From: Zarea fungicola
Lineage: Eukaryota > Ascomycota > Sordariomycetes > Hypocreales > Cordycipitaceae
DNA length: 45,598 nucleotides
Assembly (NCBI GenBank): GCA_900169235.1
Contig: FWCC01000027.1
Location: 1 to 45,598 of the forward strand
Reading direction: 5' to 3'
This document shows positions 41,409 through 45,598 of this stretch, one piece after another; position 1 is the stretch's first letter, and each line of letters starts with the position of its first letter. Below the pieces are notes generated by a model that had not been told where the DNA came from, did no database searches, and worked only from the letters and a program-made list of their open reading frames with translations. The position numbers were made by a program, and so were the translations under genes.

Positions 41409-42859
41409 TGTTGACTCGTCCACGGTTGAGAAGGTTATGAAACAAGAAAATGCAGAAGCTGTTGGAGTTCCATATGTCGCGCGAACCCCTCTGCGTCTGC
41501 ATCAGAATGCATTCTATTATTAATAATACCAAGAGAAAGAAAGAATGCTTGTTGGAAAGATTGACGAAAAGGAACGGACGCAGTTGGTGAGCCTACATTC
41601 AGCTACCAGTATTGCACCGGTATATATTAATAATACAACTCACGCCAGAATGACAACGGATCGGACAATGGCAAAACTATGACAAATGATTCATGAACTC
41701 GGGTGGTTGACTAAGCACACTATTTATTACATGCATATCTGCCGGGTTCCTTCGTAGTCGTGGCTGATGATGCGTATGAATACGCCATTTACGGCATAAA
41801 TGTACGCGACACTTCACAAAGGCAGCGGCAAGTATTTCATGGTTCCTTCATATGTGCTTTTTTTTTCTTTCTACTTGACCTTTTCCACATCAATGAGTTT
41901 CATCTACTTTCGGATGGCACAGTTTGCCTCATCAGATATCACCAGAATAGAGTTATTGCCTCTCCTCAGCAACCTTTTGCAGTTTACCTCCCACCTCTCC
42001 GTGAGTCTTACATTTTCAGCATGACGGATGTTGACTGAGAGTCAGTCTAGAGCGAGATAATGGAAATTGTGTGGCCTCCAAAGCATGGCCAACCACGGAG
42101 TTTCAAAACGGCTAGGCCGAACGATGGAACAGCCCACGGAGGCCGAAATCGGGAGAGTAAGAAGGGAAGGGCCATAAATCAACAGCTCGTGGCAGCAGAC
42201 AAAGAGTCTTACCCAAGAGAGGACTCAAAGGAGGAATGTAGAGTAAACCGTTTTGACCGATGAGTGGCGGAAACAAGTGGTTGGGCTATGTACATACCAT
42301 AGACAGGTTATCAGTTGCTTGCCCTGTCTTGGCTACGGTAAGTGCCGGCTTTAGATTTAGATTCACCAGCAAGATATACGGTTCCCGAGGTCTCTACGGT
42401 TCAAGGCTGAGCTTGATGGTGCCGGTAGCGCTACGGCCTTCATTGCCAATGCCAGACACTGCCAATTTTGTCAGTCATTTAAAAGGAATGCATCATTAAT
42501 GTGAGTTCCAGTTCACTTGATGTGCTAGATGGTACATGGAAGATATTTTCTGTTCCGCTTTTCATAAGAATTCTATGTGGCACAGTCTCCCTATATTGAT
42601 TTGCCAGCGATAAGATTTATTGCGAGCTTTGTCGTGTTCCATTTTCTATTTTTCATTATATTACGTGCCGGCGCACCAGAAGTTGAAAAATGATGCCCCA
42701 CTGTTAGTAAAGAACTCTACAAGTAAAGTACTAGAAGTAGTATCTAATAAAAGTTTTGTAAAAAGACCTCATTTTTGAAAAGAGCCTCGGGTGCGGTGCG
42801 ACTGCTCCAAAGGCGAATTCGGCGACAAAAGCAGTCCTTTATCAACCGATCAGCATAAC
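41409..42859. other. 1.45-kb interval without a clear gene
   Basis: Frames at 41760-42038 and 41800-42024 overlap and carry a poly-T run, so both are doubtful. A 67-codon ATG frame at 42060-42263 (MEIVWPPKHGQPRSF...) is charged and possible but unsupported. The stretch 42500-42790 is AT-rich. Confidence 0.4.
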
Positions 42860-43644
42860 ATGGCAAAACCTGACTTTTATGGCTGTATGTATCATATTAA
42901 TACCAATTTAGCAAATGAGATATCAAATGTACAGGAAAGTCAAGCCGCCGACCTCATAACCCTGCACTATTTACTTAGGATAGGATGGCCTGCAATGGAA
43001 GCGACTGCCCAAAAGTTCCACCATTGTGGGATTGGATACTAAGCCCAGATTCAAAGTGGAACTACAAAATGCTAATGTTTCAAGAAATTAAACCGGCAGT
43101 GCGGCTGACTCTCGTTGGCTGGGATCTTCACAAATTGGCCGACAGAGTCACCACATCCACGCCGCTCTACCTCGTGCTTTTAGCACAAGATTGGAGTGGA
43201 GACCTAGAGTATGCTTCCAACTGCCTTCTGGAGTCTCTGACGAGCCACAAGAGTATCAATTCGTATGAAGTCCTCATCGTTGGTGCGAATGCAGAGAGGC
43301 CCCGGCGTAGCCTTCAGTTCCCTCGTACACAGCGCACTTCATCTGGACAGCCCGGCATCATCCTGAACATATCAGAATGCCTTGGTAAGCCTTTAACCAA
43401 GGGTTTTATTCAATTGGCAGAAACTAAGAAGTTGTTCTGCTTCAAGGGAGCCTTGAAAACAGCAGCACTGAGCTATGGTGACGACGCGATCCAAGACATT
43501 GCTGCATCTGATATTGGCGGCTGCAACGAGCGCGGTCATATTTCAATACGAGATAGATGCTCTATTAAGATGAATTCTGGTGATATAATGCCCGTGTATA
43601 GGATATTCAAACGACGTGATTGCGTCACAATCCAAGCTGTCTGA
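42860..43644 (+). CDS. Unknown protein, start uncertain
   Basis: The main frame opens at ATG 42985 (MACNGSDCPK) and gives 219 aa. It includes KWNYKMLMFQEIKPAVRLTL, PLYLVLLAQDWSGDLEYASN, YEVLIVGANAERP and KKLFCFKGALKTAALSYGDD. Another frame just upstream, from ATG 42860 (MAKPDFYGCMYHINTNLANE), runs into its first part and may be the true N-terminus joined by an unidentified intron or split by a frameshift. There is no recognised domain and no signal peptide. Confidence 0.4.
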
Positions 43645-43835
43645 GGCGTCGGTCTCCTTGGTGGCATTGCCATCGAGGTGCAGATCAACGCTTTGTAGTT
43701 CTCGAATCAGTACTGGAAACCCCCACTGCTGTTTGATGAGCCCTGTGCCATTATATTTACTGAACCCTGCCCATGCACGTTCTTTTGAACCGAGATCATG
43801 GCGGTAGCTCAATGAAACCGACCGGGACAGTTGTT

Positions 43836-44208
43836 TTAGCTCCACGGACATGCCATGTCTATCTCGTCGCCACAACGATAGTCGTCGTCTGCCCAAACCT
43901 CCGAGTCATGATCTGGCTCCAGGATCGCTTTGCAGGGTTAGTGTGTATTGGTATCAGGCATTTACAGAATACAGACCAGTGTGGTATATGAAGGGCTCGA
44001 AGGGAACCTCCATTCTCGTGAAAGCCATCTCACAGCCTGTACATACACTTGCTGAGCTCCTATTCCAGCGTCTGCGATTGGTGTATCGCAAAATTTTCAA
44101 TACAGACACGATTTCTTCCCAGATTTGGATGTCTCTACTGAGAAAAAGCAAGATATCCTGTGCCTCCTCTTCATTTAAAGATGAGATCAAATCCTCTGTA
44201 CTGTCCAT
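43836..44208 (-). CDS. Small zinc-binding-type protein
   Basis: Exons 44208-43977 and 43927-43836, joined by a 49-nt phase-1 intron (GTCTGT...CTAACCCTGCAAAG), keep the frame and give 107 aa. An acidic helical N-terminus (MDSTEDLISSLNEEEAQDIL) precedes VCTGCEMAF (Cys56, Cys59) and IYHT (His76). After the intron come LEPDHDSEVWADDDYRCGDE. This order matches a fungal zinc-knuckle type with C-x-x-C, YHPG, then WADHDExCHG. Here the second His of the HDE box is Asp and the usual C-terminal CC-x-GC part is missing. It therefore looks like a shortened or degenerate member. The donor site is not certain: a GTAAAT donor would give a shorter, less likely intron. Confidence 0.45.
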
Positions 44209-44920
44209 GATTTTCTAGTTCTGCTGTACTTATCGTTAACTCAGATATACAATGGCAGCTTGACAAGGCAGAGCGACATCCGAATGAGAGGAAGATCGGA
44301 CACGGTACATACAGTATACAACGAGCTGTCCTATGGCATGTAAGTAACCCGCCGCCTCAGCTTTTGAAATGACCACGAAGGCTGTGCGATTGCAAGCAAA
44401 CCCGTGTTGAGCCGATAATGGCTTCTTCGATGTTTTGCTGTTATTTCCATAGAACGTACAGCAGTACAGCAGAGAGAGCATATCGAGGACAACAACGGAT
44501 ATTGGGCTCAATTATTGTAAATTCCAAGGCGGGTGCGGCGTTACCGTAAAAACCGAAATGGGTGTCGCAGGTGAACACCCACATAACAAAGATAGCGGGT
44601 AACAGCCAAAAATAGCTTGTACCTGCTAAGTACCTTTTCGCTCACCCTTAACAGGGCTTAATGGCCAGTTGCCGCTTAATGCTCTACTAGATATTTTCGC
44701 CCAAGTCATCGTTACGTATAATAGTACGGAGGCTCTGAAAGGCACGAAAAGGCGGTCTTCTCTGGACACAAGTAGCCTGACTCTTCAATTCAAAGTCAAC
44801 AGTTTTTACTCTAATTCTGGTTCTTGGATAAAATTCCCGCGTATGGCGATTTTGGGTAGGAGACGATGAGTTAACCACGGAACGGAAACCCTTAGAAATC
44901 GACGGAAGCAAGCGTAGAGG
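44209..44920. other. Gene-free interval
   Basis: No supported feature; short frames only. Confidence 0.5.
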
Positions 44921-45580
44921 CTACGGTGTGTCCACATTGGCGCTCGCTGGGTTGGTCGCTTGCTGGGTCGACCGTACTGCGCCGACTCGATGCTGCGCTT
45001 TCTTGCCTACTTCATCCGTGCTACTGATGGTACTTGCTGTGCAAGACCATGTGGATATAGCAGATTTTAATTTTGACACTTTTAACGATGACGATGACTT
45101 TTGAACTGCGGAAGGGGTTAAACCAGCGTAAATACCCTCCCACATGACTGAGAAGCCGACAAGCAATATGATGGAAATAATCCTATCTGTATCTATTACA
45201 ACTTCATATGGAAATTGTCCCTCCGTGAAAACATGAGACGACGGCCGATTACCGGAAACGATCGGCCGAATAATCTCGGGAAAGAAACATTTCAAGAGCA
45301 GCTGGAGAGTATCATAGTAAGTGATTAGAGGCTGCCAGGACCAGAATATACATGTGAAGAAACTACTGTCAGTATCTCAATCGAGAATACACGCGGCCAT
45401 GGCCTGAAAGGCAAGGTGTCTGGTCACAACATTAGATGGGGCCATGTTGACCAACACCTTAAGAGCTGTGCTATGTTGCTCAAGGCGGGTAGAAGATAAA
45501 TTGTCCCTAGAGTTTGTCACAAGGAAGCTACCGACTAGTTTGCCACAAGCGCTCGTTCCGGCAAGAGGAAAGGAAAACTG
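44921..45580 (-). pseudogene. Terminal reading frame abutting the right inverted repeat
   Basis: One minus-strand frame is open from 45580, overlapping the innermost two bases of the right inverted repeat, to the stop at 44921: 219 codons with a single in-frame TGA at 45379-45377. Before it: FPLAGTSACGKLVGSFLVTN, LEQHSTALKVLVNMAPSNVV. After it: SFFTCIFWSWQPLITYYDTL, FPEIIRPIVSG, one hydrophobic helix (IISIILLVGFSVMWEGIYAG) and a Ser/Thr-rich tail. The first in-frame ATG is only at 45445. TGG-to-TGA would be a RIP-type change; a small intron over the TGA is the alternative. GTSACGK resembles a P-loop but lacks the Ser/Thr. The gene may be cut by the element end. Family unknown. Confidence 0.45.
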
Positions 45581-45596
45581 TCACGCAGAACAGGAA
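45579..45596 (-). repeat. Right terminal inverted repeat
   Basis: TGTCACGCAGAACAGGAA is the exact reverse complement of bases 1-18. Two further bases (TT) follow to the window end; the left repeat also begins with TT, so the true edge could be read either with or without these bases. Just inside lie two related motifs (TTTGTCACAAG near 45515 and TTTGCCACAAG near 45540) that share a core with the repeat and could be subterminal protein-binding repeats. That last point is inference. Confidence 0.8.
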
Positions 45597-45598
45597 TT

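Noticed and set aside
41760..42038. 92-aa ORF with hydrophobic centre
   Set aside because: The apparent membrane segment comes from a poly-T tract; an overlapping frame is equally open.
1..45598. Starship element with a DUF3435 tyrosine-recombinase captain
   Set aside because: Size and cargo would fit, but I see no captain-like protein with the R...HxxR...Y arrangement near either end, and perfect 18-bp inverted ends are not the usual Starship feature.

Overview
The window looks like accessory DNA from a filamentous ascomycete (Pezizomycotina). Genes are well spaced and carry few, short introns (49-75 nt, GT...AG, several with CTAAC-like branch sites). The recognisable families are fungal: HNH_2-type nucleases, a fungal PD-(D/E)XK nuclease-like protein, F-box/ankyrin proteins, a NACHT-type NLR remnant, a DUF7726-like protein, a PAQR/HlyIII receptor and a mucin-like wall-sensor-type protein. 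I see no rRNA, tRNA, CRISPR array, viral replication gene or recognisable transposase/recombinase.

The most striking structural fact is at the edges. Bases 1-18 (TTCCTGTTCTGCGTGACA) recur as an exact reverse complement at 45579-45596, two bases from the right end. The window therefore behaves like a 45.6-kb unit with perfect 18-bp terminal inverted repeats, as expected of a giant mobile element. No Starship captain or DDE transposase was recognised. A damaged reading frame begins at the inner edge of the right repeat and reads inward.

Layout. 0-3.1 kb: coiled-coil protein (minus) and a 391-aa repeat protein with a possible C-terminal zinc site. 3.5-5.1 kb: mucin-like single-pass membrane protein (two exons). 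5.7-6.2 kb: HP1-like fragment with an intact chromoshadow domain. 6.9-7.4 kb: frameshifted relic. 8.5-9.6 kb: three-exon NLR lacking a P-loop. 9.7-13.8 kb: gene-poor, with degenerate direct repeats and a 61-bp-arm foldback. 13.9-17.2 kb: divergent pair of a protein kinase and a basic nuclear-type protein. 17.5-20 kb: relic and intact HNH genes. 21.9-25.3 kb: two F-box/ankyrin genes, one with a premature TAG. 25.7-26.6 kb: PAQR receptor. 27.1-30.6 kb: PD-(D/E)XK nuclease-like gene and a possible restriction-endonuclease-fold gene. 31-33.4 kb: AT-rich decayed zone, a small membrane ORF, a mutated paralogue of the 37.3-kb gene and a DUF7726-like gene. 35.2 kb: chromodomain protein. 37.3 kb: intact orphan gene. 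38.8-40 kb: frameshifted HNH paralogue. 40.8-44.2 kb: unknown small genes and a zinc-binding-type protein.

Taken together, the cargo is rich in three nuclease-like families, chromatin readers (chromodomain, chromoshadow), a kinase, NLR/ankyrin proteins and orphan genes. Several occur as one intact copy plus degraded copies with C-to-T/G-to-A-type changes that resemble RIP. This suggests repeated duplication and inactivation within a transposing or conflict-prone island. Function as a coordinated system is inference only.
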